Shown: positions 10,766-23,113, counted from the first letter of the stretch. The stretch is 64,000 nt of DNA from Isoetes taiwanensis (GCA_021234155.1 JAJEKV010000010.1:16750275-16814274); one strand, 5' to 3'. Numbers and translations are program-made. The notes: a model not told the origin generated them from the sequence alone.

Positions 10766-12540
10766 GTAAAGCCTACACATTTTAGCTCACCTAAATGCTA
10801 ATTGAAATATGAATGTACCTTCTCCATATAAATATCAAAGTTAGTTAGGATAGGGATGCGCCATTCTCGAAAGCAATTTTTCCCAAGCAAGTAACTTCAC
10901 TACCACGCTCGCCTTCCAGTCCGGCAGCCATTATTAAGATTTTTATGTAATGACAAATTCTAGTGACCTGTGGCGGTGAAATGATATCTTAATTTAGAAG
11001 AAGATCCTCAGATAAGCTTGCAGCCTAACGCATACCAACCAAAAATCACATAATAGAAGCTAAATCATGGTGTGCTAGATGATGCAAATCACATCCGAAC
11101 TATGTGTATATGCATCCTCATACAATCTAGACTCGTACAAAAAATAAAAAAGTTAGCTTACTTCATATGTAAAGGAAGGGTCACATTGCCGTATCATTAT
11201 CCCTCGCGAAAAATTGCAAGAACCTCGCGAAATCAACAGACTTCATTTATGTCCACACTGTGAGAAGTAAACATGAATCCAGTTCATTAGCTCAAATTCT
11301 ATTTTTACTATAAGTCTAACAATTGCATACTATGTATCAGACTCTTAATATCGGTGATTAGAACCATCCCATCAAACAAGAAGTTTACTTCGCTTACATA
11401 GAAAACGAAATGAAAAGTAGCAATATGGTAATGTGGGATTCTCTCAATTAACAATAATGGATTATGTTATTATTTTCATAGCAAATGAAGGCGCTAACAC
11501 AAAAATGACCAACCTTCCTCGCAATTGAAAGGGCAAGAGATACCCACATTGCTGAGTCAGTGCTTATCTACCTAAAAGGAGAATGTACATAGGATATTAG
11601 AACACCATGTAGTGCTCTTGAAATGAAGTGGACCACCTTTTCCTCAAGAAAACGTATTGGATCGAAACTCTCATTACCGGATGTCCTCCCTCGGCCATAT
11701 AAGCGCCTTCTTCCAACTAAGGACAACATCTCTCTATTGACTCTACATAAATTAGTAAAATGTTGTAATTTCTAAGAAAAATAAGCAGAGACTTTGATGA
11801 TCAGATAAAGGAGCAATAATCGATAATATCACTTCGGCGGTAAAGAAAGCAAGGTTCGAGGTAGCCAAGCCCATGGAAAGACATAAATTGTTTTGAACAT
11901 CCATTCAGATAATTTCATGCTCATTCATGCCTATATGTTTTGCCTTTACATCTTCGAAAGCGTGCCTCGAGCAAATAACATATCAAGATTAGGAAATCGC
12001 GAGATCGGGCAATGCCGTTGCTGCATTTCCTCGATGGGACATGGTACTTTATATCGGTTAATTTAGAATAACAAATTGTATACACCACCGCCTGAAAACA
12101 CAATTGTAATGGAATAGGCTTCATCAATAGCCGAAGACTCTAAGTTCCTCATGGCCTTCGATTCTATCCATGGAGGCAATTCATTCCTCGATCCCTCGCG
12201 ATCTCAGAATAAAAATCATATTCTGGCGGTCTTTAATGTACCTCTTCTATACGTGATATTTGTTTCTGGCATGATAGTACTCACCGGAAGTGTTAAGATC
12301 TCAACCCCATACCTCCGCTTGCTATTCACATGCCTCTCGCGATGGTGCTACCGTGGCCAAGATCGCATTTGAGCTCTGGATCTTCCCCGCCTACCACTTC
12401 TGGCAATTCGCTGGAATATCCGCAATCCATAACGCACGAGACCGCCAGTTTACAGCTTACAATGGGTTTAGAGCAGTCACCAGCATATCCTAAGTATATT
12501 ATAGCATATACCTAGGATATGCCACAAACCCACATAGGGT
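10766..12540. other. Spacer between Gypsy element and UVSSA; no gene supported
   Basis: Both strands carry many stops. The minus strand near 12130-12200 reads NELPPWIESKAMRNLE, which recalls leucine-rich-repeat segments of plant NBS-LRR proteins. The similarity is too short to call, and I could not extend it on either side. Nothing else is supported. Confidence 0.35.
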
Positions 12541-12596
12541 TTGCCCCGAGGCAACCCAAAAACAACAACATATAATAAAATCCTTGAGTATTATGG

Positions 12597-12610
12597 CTGC
12601 CACGTGGCAG
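12597..12610. promoter_or_regulatory. G-box palindrome upstream of UVSSA
   Basis: CTGCCACGTGGCAG is a perfect 14-bp palindrome with a CACGTG G-box core, about 495 bases upstream of the UVSSA start codon. G-boxes bind bZIP and bHLH factors and often mediate light or abscisic-acid responses in plants. Location upstream of a UV-repair gene is suggestive; function is inferred only. Confidence 0.45.
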
Positions 12611-13104
12611 ACCGTATCGTTGGCTTTGGATGGAGGCCACATAGGCACGACAATCGTGTCTTCGGTGCCCTTCTTCGAGGAAGCATTGGGTTTTTGGGCC
12701 AAAAGATCGCCTGCTTCATTCGAGCGAGTCACGGTAACTCACTGTTCTTTTAGGTTAATATCTCGCCTCTGAATTAACTCCCTTTTTCTATGAGGCCTGA
12801 GCAAACTGATGAAGTACCCTAAAACAATGAAGTATGTAAACTGGCTTTTTCGTTAGAAACCTAGATATTGTCTAGAGCATAGTTAGCGAGTATTTTGTCT
12901 CCATCTGCACCTTGAATGAATTAAAGCTTCATTCAATTTGGGAGAGGTAAAATGTCTTAGACATAGTAATGCAATATTCTGCTATAAATATGCAGACGGA
13001 CATCTTATACGGTCCTGCTGCAGCTCTTTTTGTTGAAGGCATGACATACTTCATTACTTTGATACTGCAGGATAACTATCCATTCGCTTGTTAAGACGGG
13101 AAAG

Positions 13105-15249
13105 ATGAAAGCTACTAAAGTGGAAGCAGGTGAGATCCAGAGGTTGAGAGATCTTATAATTGCAGCCACGTCTACTACAGGCTTGGCAGTTGAGCTACCA
13201 CTTTTGCAATCTATTAAGTCTATAGTGAGGGCTTCAGAAGAAAATGTGCACACGGCTATGGAGGCACTTTTGGATTGTCTTAGGAAGAAACATTCTCAGG
13301 TAAACTGTCTTTCAATTTATGTTGAGCAAGTTAAGTGTTCATGTTCTTTGTAGAAAATATTTATTGCATCATATTTCTAACTGTTTCCTTTGCTTGTTTT
13401 AACATGAAATATTACTTTTGACAGGTACGATACTTGGCTGTCTTAATCATAGATGAATTATTTACAAGGTCGAAGCTGTTTCGAACTCTGCTAGCTGCAA
13501 ATTTCGAACTATTTCTTCAGCTTAGCTTGGGTTACAGGTCTCAGTTTCCTCTACCAGCTCCATCAGACAGAGCTGCATTGCTACGGGAAAAGGCCCTCGA
13601 GGTTGTAGAGAAAATGGAGTGATTTGTTTGGCCTTCAATACAAGCAAGTAAGGTTAGGCTATGAATATTTGAAGAACACGTTGCACTTTAAGTTTCCAAA
13701 CATAAGAGAAACCAATGCTCGTGCAGCACAAGAGCGTAGAGAAAGGGAAGAGCGCACACAAGATCTTCTTCGAAAGAAGTTTGAACAAATGCGGGAAGTG
13801 TTTCCAGAGATGAAGAATGAGATACAGTCAACTATTGCTGAAATGGATCAGTGCTTCACTATTTTAAATGATGTACATGCGGGAGCTGAAGCAGCCCTGA
13901 AAGATGAGAGCGACCAGTTTGTAGTGTTAGATAATTGTGAAGGAAGTTTTGAAGAGTATGGGGTTAAAAGCCTACGTGTTGCTCGGAATCAGGTTGAGCA
14001 CCCCGAAACTGAAAGTTTTCGCCAAGAAACACAGGACAATATTACTATTTATGACACCTTAAGGGACCTGTTTAAGGTTTTGAAAAATAAGCACATTTTG
14101 GGAATCCAGGATTTACTTTATATCTTGATGAGGGTGGATGTGTCAGACCAACATGCACGTGGTTCTTTACTTAAAGAAGCAATTGATATACGCAACTGTT
14201 TACAAGAATATGGAATGAAGTGTGAAAAGCTTGGGATCAGGTTGCCAGAGCGAAAGTCAACATCTGAAAGTGAAAATGAGGACATTATTTGGGAATATGG
14301 GGAAGCCATAGAAGATGCCATTAAGGTGTCATGCAATACATCCGCCAATAAGGTGCAAGCCGTTGACACGAGCAATGATGCGTGCATTCCAAATGAAGGA
14401 ATTAGGCTAAACAAATCCAGCAAGCAGCTCAGTTCATTATTATCCAATGAAACCAAGCAGGCATTATTGATAGAAGCACCTGTTTTGCCCTGGGGCTCAT
14501 TTTTGGATGGTTGGTGTTCTGAAGCGGCAGTTCCTGGCAATGCCAAAGGTCTTGTTCTTGAGAACCATTGGGGTAGAGTGGATCCTGATGCAATTATTCC
14601 TCCTGAAAATGTTGCAGTTTCAAAATTAAGAACATCCTATTATGAGCCACAGCGGTGTGAGATTCGTCCATGCCTCGCACCATTGAAGAAGGGTGGCCTT
14701 TGTCGAAGGCAAGATCTTACAAAGTGCCCGCTTCATGGTCCCATTGTTCCACGGGATGAGTTTGGCAAACAAATTGCACAGGATCCTGAAATAGAAGATC
14801 GAAACACTTCTGTTCGTGCAAGCAATGGGATTGGAAATGTAAATATCATGTTGAAGGAACAAGAGGGGCACAATCAGATGGTTGAAACTGTTGCCAAACA
14901 GGCAGTAAGAAATGTTAGAAACAGAGATGAGTTTATAAAGGAGCAAAAATTGTCTCTAAGGCGCAAAGATAGAGAGTATAACGAGTCAGTGTTGAGGACA
15001 GCTGCACTTGGCCAAAGCTCTCAAGGTATGGAAGAAATAATTAGAGACAATTCTGAAGTAAATGGACTACATGAAGGTCCACAAAAAAGGCACAAGTCTG
15101 GTTTAGCTAGCTTACTGCATAAAAATCCAACTGCAAAAGATAGGCTCGGTCAAAAGCTGCTAATTGGGAGAGTTGGAAGTGCCGCGGAAACACACATATC
15201 AAGGACAGAAGAATTGAAATACAGAGACAAATTTCCCAATCAGTGGTGA
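13105..15249 (+). CDS. UVSSA: UV-stimulated scaffold protein A (UVSSA) homologue, one frameshift
   Basis: UVSSA helps restart transcription-coupled nucleotide excision repair by bringing TFIIH to RNA polymerase II stalled at DNA damage in the nucleus. Exon 1 (13105-13299, 65 codons) is joined by a 125-bp GT-AG intron (13300-13424) to one long exon (13425-15249). A VHS-like helical domain fills residues 1-150 (ELFTRSKLFRTLL lies in it). A charged helix spans about 160-200. A C-terminal DUF2043 region has a zinc-binding set, Cys476, Cys481, Cys491, Cys499 and His502, followed by the conserved YRDKFPNQW end. Corrected length is 672 residues, normal for the family. One extra A in the run at 13611-13614 breaks the frame inside an otherwise expected Glu-Lys-Trp-Ser-Asp-Leu-Phe stretch, giving TGA at 13620. 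With 541 intact codons after it, this looks like an assembly error or a very recent lesion. An acceptor-like site at 13069 hints at a 5' UTR intron. Confidence 0.88.
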
Positions 15250-15536
15250 ACCTCCATGGAGGTGTACATTATGTGAGATAGAATATTGTTACAATGTATA
15301 CATTTGCCACCAAAACTGTATTCATAATTATAGCTATTGTATCCTTGGAAGTCCAATTACATTGGAAGTCCAATTTCACCATTAACTGGAATGTGGAATG
15401 ACGTTGGAAAGATCAGATTCAATACCCAAAACTTCTATACGATGATTTCAAGATGATTTCAAAGTGCATCTGGTTAAGTTTGTTAATGCAAGAATTCAAA
15501 ACCTAATAATTTGTTCGAAAGGGGGCACCATAACCC
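15250..15536. other. 3' flank of UVSSA
   Basis: AT-rich sequence after the UVSSA stop, probably its 3' UTR. Imperfect short repeats such as ttggaagtccaat (two copies, 15345-15376) are present. No polyadenylation signal can be singled out. Confidence 0.4.
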
Positions 15537-15644
15537 TAACCCGACCAACTTTAACAAGGTGCCAAGCTTGGTTCAGAAAACTCTCTCTTCTAACCCGACC
15601 AACTTTAACAAGTTGCCAAGCGTGGTTCAGAAAACTCTCTCTCC
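15537..15644. repeat. Two tandem copies of a 54-bp unit
   Basis: The unit starting taacccgaccaac at 15537 recurs at 15591 with period 54 and only a few changes. Both copies end in the phrase ttcagaaaactctctct. It follows the UVSSA gene and precedes another short tandem repeat. Confidence 0.85.
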
Positions 15645-15668
15645 TTAAGGGAAGGTTTTCAATGAACC

Positions 15669-15737
15669 TATCAAGAATCATGTCTAGCCTATAGTTTCCT
15701 ACGAAATATCAAGAATCATGTCTAGCCTATAGTTTCC
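15669..15737. repeat. Two tandem copies of a 38-bp unit
   Basis: The unit beginning tatcaagaatcatgtct at 15669 is repeated at 15707, period 38; the first 31 bases are identical. It lies 25 bases after the 54-bp tandem pair, so two independent small duplications sit side by side. Confidence 0.85.
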
Positions 15738-16640
15738 AATGCAAATACGATAATCCAGTTGAAGCTATAAGGTTCGCTCATAATAAGACCCCCACCGGGT
15801 CAGTGGATGCTATGTTGCATTCATCAACAGATAACGGGCCGATAACTGCGTATGATGGTGAAACGGCAGGATATTGTCTAGCTTGGCTATAGGATTCCTA
15901 TAGTGTGCTAGGCTTATAGCCTACCACCTAACAGCCGTGCACGTCTCCCCTGGGTCAGCCGTGGATGCATGCCTCTATGGATAACTTCACCTCGGCTGTG
16001 CACCTGCGGAGCCTACTTTAGATTTAGGAGTAAGTTGGGTACCTGATGAGGGTTATCATGGCATCGTATCTCTATAATAACCTGTGGATCCATCATGCCC
16101 GGAGGGATCGCCTCTAACCTCTAATCGACCGGGAGATATAACCCTATAACCTTATGGGGTAATTCCATAAGATTGTGGGTGTCTCCTGAAGGCTGCCAAC
16201 CTGCTTAGCATAGCATGTTTCACCTTATCCGCGAAGCGCACGTGAGGGGCGATGGAGGGATCATCGAGCTACTGTTCTACATGCTGTGCCAATGCCATAT
16301 TATATTCCGTCATTACATCTTGAGGCTTAATCGTCACCGACTCTAGAGTCCGTGGTTCGGTAGAGGCCTTATTTATGGTATATTACTTATGTTATCTTGT
16401 TCTTGCATTGCTATGTATATGATGATGATGGATGGATTCACCATGGTGGTATATTATTTTATATGATTGCTAGTGCTAACATATATGTAATGCCGGCCGG
16501 TGATAGGATTCCCATAGAGGATGTGGTGACAAGTGACACCTCCGTTCTCACCTCGACACTCTCTGCCATCCCAAGTGGTCCAGTTAGACAGAGGGCCTTT
16601 CCATGGTGATGTAGTCGCCACTGAGGGGAATTCCCTCGTG
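15738..16640. other. Decayed repeat sequence before the Copia domains
   Basis: No domain can be recognised between the tandem repeats and the first Copia integrase motif. Repeated words such as ctatag and tagcctat between 15690 and 15930 suggest local duplication. This stretch may be decayed Copia gag or another insertion. No 5' LTR matching the one at 19589 was seen. Confidence 0.35.
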
Positions 16641-19588
16641 ATTTGTCATGGGAGACGAGGACTCTGGAGCACGCACATAGGAGATTTGGGCATATAAATG
16701 AGAACATGCTGAAATTGTTGAAGATAAATAGCATGGTAACAAGATTCGATGTATAAGACAAAGGGCAAATTGGGTTATGCGAAGGATGTATCTTTGCCAA
16801 ACATCATCAGAAGAACGGAAGAAAGCAAGGGACTGGGGCTAGCAAACTCTTACAAGTAATTCACATGGACTTGAGTGGGAAGATGCCCGTCAAGACATTT
16901 AGCCAAGCTGTCTATTTCTTGATAATCGTGGATAATTATACAAGAAAAACTTGGGTCTTCCTGATTAAGAAAAAGAATCAAGTGTTAGGGACCTTTCAAT
17001 CATGGAGGAAGCAAGTAGAATAGATGTTTTATCATCCAGGAGGCCAATTGGCCTATGGGACCCAAACAAAGAGAGCGCCAAGCCGACATCATTAAGATTA
17101 AAACTCCTCACCGTAAGGGCGGTTTTCAGGGAAAAAACCCTTAGCAAGAATAAGTATGTGTCGGGTACATTATAATAGCCAGATAGGACAATTCAAGACG
17201 CCCTTAGAGAGGACAATAACCGAAGCCACAGATTCATACTGAGGTATGACTCCAACAAGCCATTCAAATGCAAAATCAAAGCCATTCAAAGCGACAATGG
17301 AACCGAGTTTGTATCTAAAGAGTTCAATGAATGTCTACAGGAAGAAAGAATCCAGAGGCAACTTGCAAATCCTTATGAGCAATTTCAAAATGGCGTGGCC
17401 AAAAGAAAGATGAGAACTTTGAAAGCATCAAAAGACCTTAGTGCATGTCAAATAAAAGATTTCAGATTAGTTTTGGGAAGAGCGCATCTCACTGCTACTT
17501 CTTACGTAATAGAGCTCCCCACAATAGCCAAAAGGTTACGCTACACCTCGAGAAAATGTGGAGAAACCGGACATCAGCCACCTCAAGGTATTTGGGTGCA
17601 TGGCGCATGCCTTCATCCCAAAGGAGCTTCAGAAGAACAAACTGGACGACAGATCCCATAAGTGTATTTTTCTAAGATGTTGTTTAGAAGAGAAAGAGTA
17701 TAGATTGTTTGACGTAAGAACACGAAAAGTGATTAGAACAAGTAATGCAAAATTTGATAAATATGGGATAGCTCAAGGAGACGAAGTCCAAGGTACCAAC
17801 AATTCAGACTTATATCAAGAACATACTAATCTATGGATCAAGATGCAAGAGATGCAAGAGAGTCAAGAAGTCACACAGACGATCAGACAGTAAGTGACAG
17901 AGTTGCGTTATAATAGTTGACTCAAATCCGGGCATGCCAGCGAAACGTTGACCAAGCACAAACATAGGAAAGCAATGAGTTCTTGAAACATCATGCCAAT
18001 CCAGGGAAAAAATGAACATAGGAAATTATAATTGCATTTACAGAGAAGCCTGAGAGGTCATCATCCCATCACGAGATGGTTGGAATGGAAAAAGTCCACA
18101 GGTTCATTAGCATTGGCGCTGGTATGAAACGCCACCCTTGAGTTGAAGAACATAGATCATGGTGGACAACGACTGAAGAACAAGCAGCATGGAGTGCTTC
18201 AAAGTCAATTATTAGAGCTCATGTCCTGTACAAGAAGCAATCGACAAGGCGCATTCAGAGAAATGGTTAAATGCCATGCAAGAAGAAATGGAGGGTATGC
18301 AACTAACACATGCTTAGGATCTTGTAGTTTTGCCACAAGGAAGAAAAACAATAGGTTGTAAATAGGTGTTCAAAGTAAAGCATGCTAGTGATGGATCTAT
18401 TGATAGGTATCGAGCATGTTTGATGGCCCAAGGGTTCTAAGGATTGGTATGTAGACTAAATCAGGCACCACATGGATTGAGGCAAAGTCCACGGGCATGG
18501 TATAACAGAATTTATTAGTTTATTCAACAAATGGGATTTGTGAGATGCATTACAGAGTGAAATGTATATTGCCGCAAAAAGAGCCAGCAAAGTATCTTGA
18601 TAATAGTCTATGTGGATGACCTCATTATAGTTAGTAAGGGAATGGCCGGGATTAACTCTACGAAAATTGCATTAAGAAAAGAATTCAGAATGACAGATTT
18701 GGGGGAGATCAAAACATGTCTAGGATGGCAAGTATCTAGGGATAGAACTCACAGAATTCTAGTCATTCATCAGCAACAGGCCATCCAAAAGATGTGTAGC
18801 AGATTTGGCATGAAGGGATATATGAAGAAAGACACTCCGGCAACGATAACTCCGAGATTAAATAAAGAAATGGAACAAAAAATGAGCAGAGAAGCTAGAA
18901 ATGGATAAGATAGCCTATAGGAATGCATATCATGGTTAACACGAGACCAGATATAGCCCAGGCAGTTGAAGCAGTGAGCAGGTACATGTCAAATCCTGGA
19001 TGGCAGCACTGGAAAGCAGTGAAAAGGATCATTAGATATCTTCAAGGAACTGATAGTATGGGATTGAAGTATGGGCCTGATTCAAACTATCTAGCAGTAA
19101 GGCTAGTGTCATTCGTTGATGCAGACTGGGCAGGAGACTAGGACAATAGGAGATCAACCATAGTTTTTTCAATTATACTCCATGGTGCTGCAATTGCATG
19201 AACAAGTTCTAAACAAACCACAGTGGCCCTATCATCATGTGAAGCAGAATATGTTGCAACTTCGGCTGTGGTTAGAGAAACAGTCTGGCTGAGGCAGTTT
19301 TTGGATGAGATTGAATATGCTCAGGATAAGCCAACAATGATTTACAATGATAAATAAAATAGCGTAGCTCTAATAGAAAACCCTATTCATCACAGAAGAT
19401 CGAAACATATTTCTATACATCACCATTTCACCCAGGGAAAAAGTGGTTGACAAATCTATCATTATGGAATATATTCCAACTGAAGAAATGCCTACAGATT
19501 TGTTGACGAAATCATGGTATACAAAAAATTCTCAGTATCATAGGAATTCCCTTGGCGTGGAGTCTTCATTATAAGCAGAAAGGTGGAT
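16640..19588 (+). mobile_element. Ty1/Copia pol region, broken and missing its 5' end
   Basis: Domain order is integrase, reverse transcriptase, RNase H, which defines Copia. The zinc domain has HRRFGHIN and CEGCIFAKHH (16670-16800). The integrase core has HMDLSG (16862) and SDNGTEF (17293). The catalytic Glu is replaced by Lys in NGVAKRKMRT (17391-17420). After the integrase, KPDISHLKVFGCMAHAF (17561-17612) is typical. RT pieces are LPQGRKTIGCK (18330-18365), FKVKHASDGSIDRYRA (18372-18416) and, after a gap, YVDDLIIVSKG (18606). The palm segment before LNQAPHGLRQSP is deleted. RNase H runs 18920-19440 (NTRPDIAQAV, DADWAGD, IHHRRSKHIS). A LINE-type 3' end is inserted near 17.0 kb. Confidence 0.88.
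17010..17185 (-). mobile_element. LINE/SINE-type 3' end inserted in the Copia integrase
   Basis: The integrase frame is lost after about 17000 and regained near 17280. In between, the minus strand carries cccataggccaattggcc and then tggatgataaaa, matching the 3' end of the LINE at 31.76-31.79 kb and of two other copies. It ends in ctattct on the minus strand (plus 17018-17024), a possible trace of a (TATTC)n tail. The 5' limit is unclear; 17185 is an estimate. Confidence 0.55.
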
Positions 19589-19955
19589 TGTTAAAATGAT
19601 GGATTTCTGCTTAATAAAGAATAGGTTAGAAACTAAAATTAGCCAGTATAATCCGTTAAGCCTTTAAGTCTTTCTGTTGTAATTATCTTGGATGTAAATA
19701 GATAAAGGATGCATGCAGATGGCATCTGATTTTCTTGGAATTCTATTCTTATCTTGGGCGCTTATTGTTTCAGGAGTCCACATTTGTAGTTAGTTAACGT
19801 CATATCACATTGGTAGCATCTCGTAGGATATATGATGATTCATTCTTAGGACGAGCTGATTTAGGTTCTAGTAATAGAGATGGGTATAGTCATGCTTGAA
19901 TAATAACCTGTCTAATAACCTGTCTTGATTATGTAGTAATCACGATGACACTTAT
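19589..19955 (+). repeat. Probable Copia 3' LTR
   Basis: It follows the purine-rich tract agcagaaaggtgga (19575-19588) and begins tgttaaaatgatgg, the common Copia arrangement. I see no paired 5' LTR in the window, so the right end cannot be set by comparison. A TGACA-type end near 19950 is a guess. Confidence 0.5.
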
Positions 19956-22680
19956 TTGGATTATTAATACATATATGAGAATCCGCTACAATAGTATAAC
20001 TAATGCAATGGATGCTGATACATTTAAGATTATAACTTTCCAGGCTATATCATTCCATATATTGGGCATGCTTAAAATTGTCTCATCTCCATTATTGGCT
20101 TGCCAGACATGACTGTAATATTTGATATTATAGGCAAGGTATTTTTTAACCTCCTTATAAATTTGATGGGGCATAAAATATTGGCTACTAATTACCTTGG
20201 ATAATTTGCTAAGCGTAGTTTGGCTTGGCCCTTTTTCGAATCGTTGCAATAAGAGGCGAAATCATGGAACTAATTTTTTTTTCCAAAAATTTGAATTGGC
20301 CACATCCATACATCTAACATATAGAGATGATAGCCACGTGATATCTAGTTTCTATGATGCTCTATGCAGTTCTCACAAACAAAATACATGCTACACTTCT
20401 CTAACTAAGATAACTGTAAGATCATTTGAATGTTTTAAACATGTTGAATGTAGGTGAAAGGGCAAATGGATTTGGTAGGATGGATCTCATCCAAAGCCAT
20501 ATTGCAAGTACTTGGTACGTGGAAACTAACCTTGATTTGAGTTGGGACGATGAAGAGCAAATTTGGCCTAGATGATGAAGAACAAATTTGGAATGCAAAT
20601 TGCAAATCGAATCAAACCAAATTTGAATGAAGAAAAAATACTATATTATTAGAAATGTCTTTAGAATTTTAGGGCTAAACTCAAAAGATTTCAGCCCCTT
20701 GTAAGTGGTAAAATTGTATTCCTACACTTGGCCAATATAGAGCTTGGCCATAGCCCTAGAAATATAAAATTATTCCATGGCTTAAATGGCCACCACAACA
20801 AGTTGTTAGTGCACATAATATTTTGGAATGGCTACGCCCTAGGGTTTTCAAGATTTGGCAAATATCATATTGGCCACTTATGAAGTGAATTTAATGAAAT
20901 GGTGCTTTGAACTGGCCACTACCCTTTGTCATGGTGAGAATGCATCCTACTCTGGCTTGACCGGCTATTTTACGAAATATGTGAATGTGTGACCAACTGG
21001 CCTGCTGGGGCCGCTAAAAGACACCCTGATTATAGGAATATAGGAAATGGGGTACTATTCTAGATTGGCTCAATTTGGACATAAATTGATAGGGCTACCA
21101 AGGGATTGACCGAGGCAGTTAGCTGGTGTGCATGCTAGTTCTGTTTGGAGTTTTTTTTAGATACTTCATCTCACTAGTGATAACTGGTGATGCCTCTTCC
21201 CTATTGTTCTTGCTTGGGTTTGTGAGTACCTCTTAGCTTCATTTTCATTGCACTCTATTAACTGATTCTTTGGCTTAACTACATCAACTGATAACTATAA
21301 TGACAATACATGTGCAGAAAGCATTTGAAGCATTAGGATGCCTTTGACAAGATTATATATCTTAAGAGTCTCAAGGTTGTAGATGATGTTATTGAAAATT
21401 GTGAAAACGCCCCTGTTTTAAGGGCATTTTTTATAAAACGACCATAACTTCTTTCTGATGATCCAAATAGGAATGTATCCTTCAGATGAATTATAGAAGA
21501 GGACGATATCTTCCCATCAAAGCTCAGATTACCTGAATTGGAGTTTAGAATCTTAAGTTATGGTTATGATTTGTTTGTATTTAAGAAATAACATAACTTG
21601 TGTTATGGTCATTTTATCAAAAATACCCCCAAAATAGAGGCATTTTTACAATTTTGCAAATAAGTAGGGGTATTTTTACAATTTGCTTCTAAAATAAATG
21701 GGCTACGTATTCTGTCTATGAATGATTACGAAGAATTTTATGGGTAAATTCTACTTTATGGCTACCCTGGCCGTTGGTCAGGATAATAACCTAGGATATG
21801 TTAGGAACCAAGCACTCTGGGCCATACCTTTGGGATCTCGAATTTCAATATACCAAATGTCTACATATCAACCCCTAGATTTTAGTACACATGGGATGTA
21901 CGTGTATTAAATATAGTGTAAGATAAAAAAATCTATACCTCATGGTCCTAGACCACAGGGAAGGAGATAATATACCTGGGTTTCATACAATAATGCACCT
22001 GACAAACCAACTAAGGCTACAGAATTAGTAAGGCAAAAAAATACAAGGTCATAGAATTTCAATCATGCTTAAAAAAAAAAAGGTCTTCCATGCCTTGGAT
22101 TTAAAAACATGTACATGTCCTGTTGTAAGAAGAAATCAAGTAAATTCATGAAGATCATAGCACCTGGAAACACTACCATCAGAGATGCAAATAGCCTTGC
22201 CATCAAGAATATGCCACCATGGAAACAAGAGCAGAGCTTTTATGCCCTGCTGCACAACTGCCATGTTTGATAGAAAAAAAAGAAACAAAACAAGATTTGT
22301 GTTGCCATTCAACTGCCCTTTCTTCCTAAATAGTTGAAGTAAACAGATCTATATATTTGATAGACAAATATAGAATTGCATAGTAGCATTAGCATTGTGA
22401 AGTTTAGTTAAGCATCATCAAGAACCATGCAATTTCTCCAAAGCCATGCCTTAGAAGCAAACATCTCTGCCATTTTTGAGCAAAAAAAAGTAGCAAAATC
22501 ACAAGGAAAAAAAAAGAGATCTTTGTGCTGTCTTTGTGTGGCACGGATCTAGAAAAAAGAGAGCAGAGCTTTTATGCCTATTAAATATATATTATATGGT
22601 CAACCTCCACCTCATCATCCACAGCCACATCAGTTGCCACTATGGGTGTGACATGGCAGTCTATATAGTGCAAGGCCCTT
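19956..22680. other. Non-coding AT-rich spacer with LTR-like stretch
   Basis: No gene is supported. Around 21410-21600 the phrases ccataacttctttctga and ttaagttatggttatga form a loose inverted arrangement of a type frequent in plant LTRs. This may be a decayed solo LTR. A-rich tracts dominate 22020-22560. A TATA-like cctataaaat lies at 22688. Confidence 0.35.
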
Positions 22681-22936
22681 CTCAGTGCCTATAAAATATT
22701 TAACAATGTGGGATTTGCAAGACATTTTTCTTAGGGAGATTGTTCATATTGATTGCAATTGTGCCGCAGATTCATAATTGGGCGTCAACCTCGTGAGAGT
22801 TGGAGGCAAGATTTTCCCCTGTGGAGCTTAAATTCCTACCGCGGAGAAGGTGCTTAAATTCCACCATCCTCGAGGGATCGGCTATGAGCAGGCCAGAGAC
22901 GGCCCGTAGATCGATTCATCCTTCGTATGTGAAACT

Positions 22937-23113
22937 ATGGGATCTACTCTTGGTTTTGTAGAACCCTCTTTGGAAGGCAATGAAGTCCACCTGTATGCAG
23001 ATGAAGGAGATGATCTTTCGTTGGATTCAGGGGATCAAGCAGCCATAGATGCCTTAATGAGTGACCCCTCCGATGATAAGAGCTCTCTAGTTAAAGAACT
23101 TTCTCATAACTAG
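22937..23113 (+). CDS. 58-residue acidic ORF, unrecognised
   Basis: A short complete frame (ATG 22937, TAG 23111-23113) begins MGSTLGFVEPSLEGN and is rich in Asp, Glu and Ser. It has no stops or odd codons, unlike the decayed sequence on both sides. A TATA-like cctataaaat lies about 250 bases upstream, and AT-rich 3' UTR-like sequence follows. No domain is recognised. It could be a leader ORF of the truncated Gypsy element behind it, a captured gene fragment, or chance. Its length and isolation argue for caution. Confidence 0.25.
   Translation: MGSTLGFVEPSLEGNEVHLYADEGDDLSLDSGDQAAIDALMSDPSDDKSSLVKELSHN

Noticed and set aside
12130-12200. NBS-LRR gene on the minus strand
   Set aside because: A single short similarity could not be extended; no P-loop, TIR or further repeats were found.
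14118-14546. 142-codon frame antisense to UVSSA
   Set aside because: It is a shadow of the conserved UVSSA frame on the opposite strand.
15531-15541. Telomere-like taaccctaac near the tandem repeats
   Set aside because: Only one and a half units, and the plant telomere unit is ccctaaa; part of the 54-bp repeat instead.
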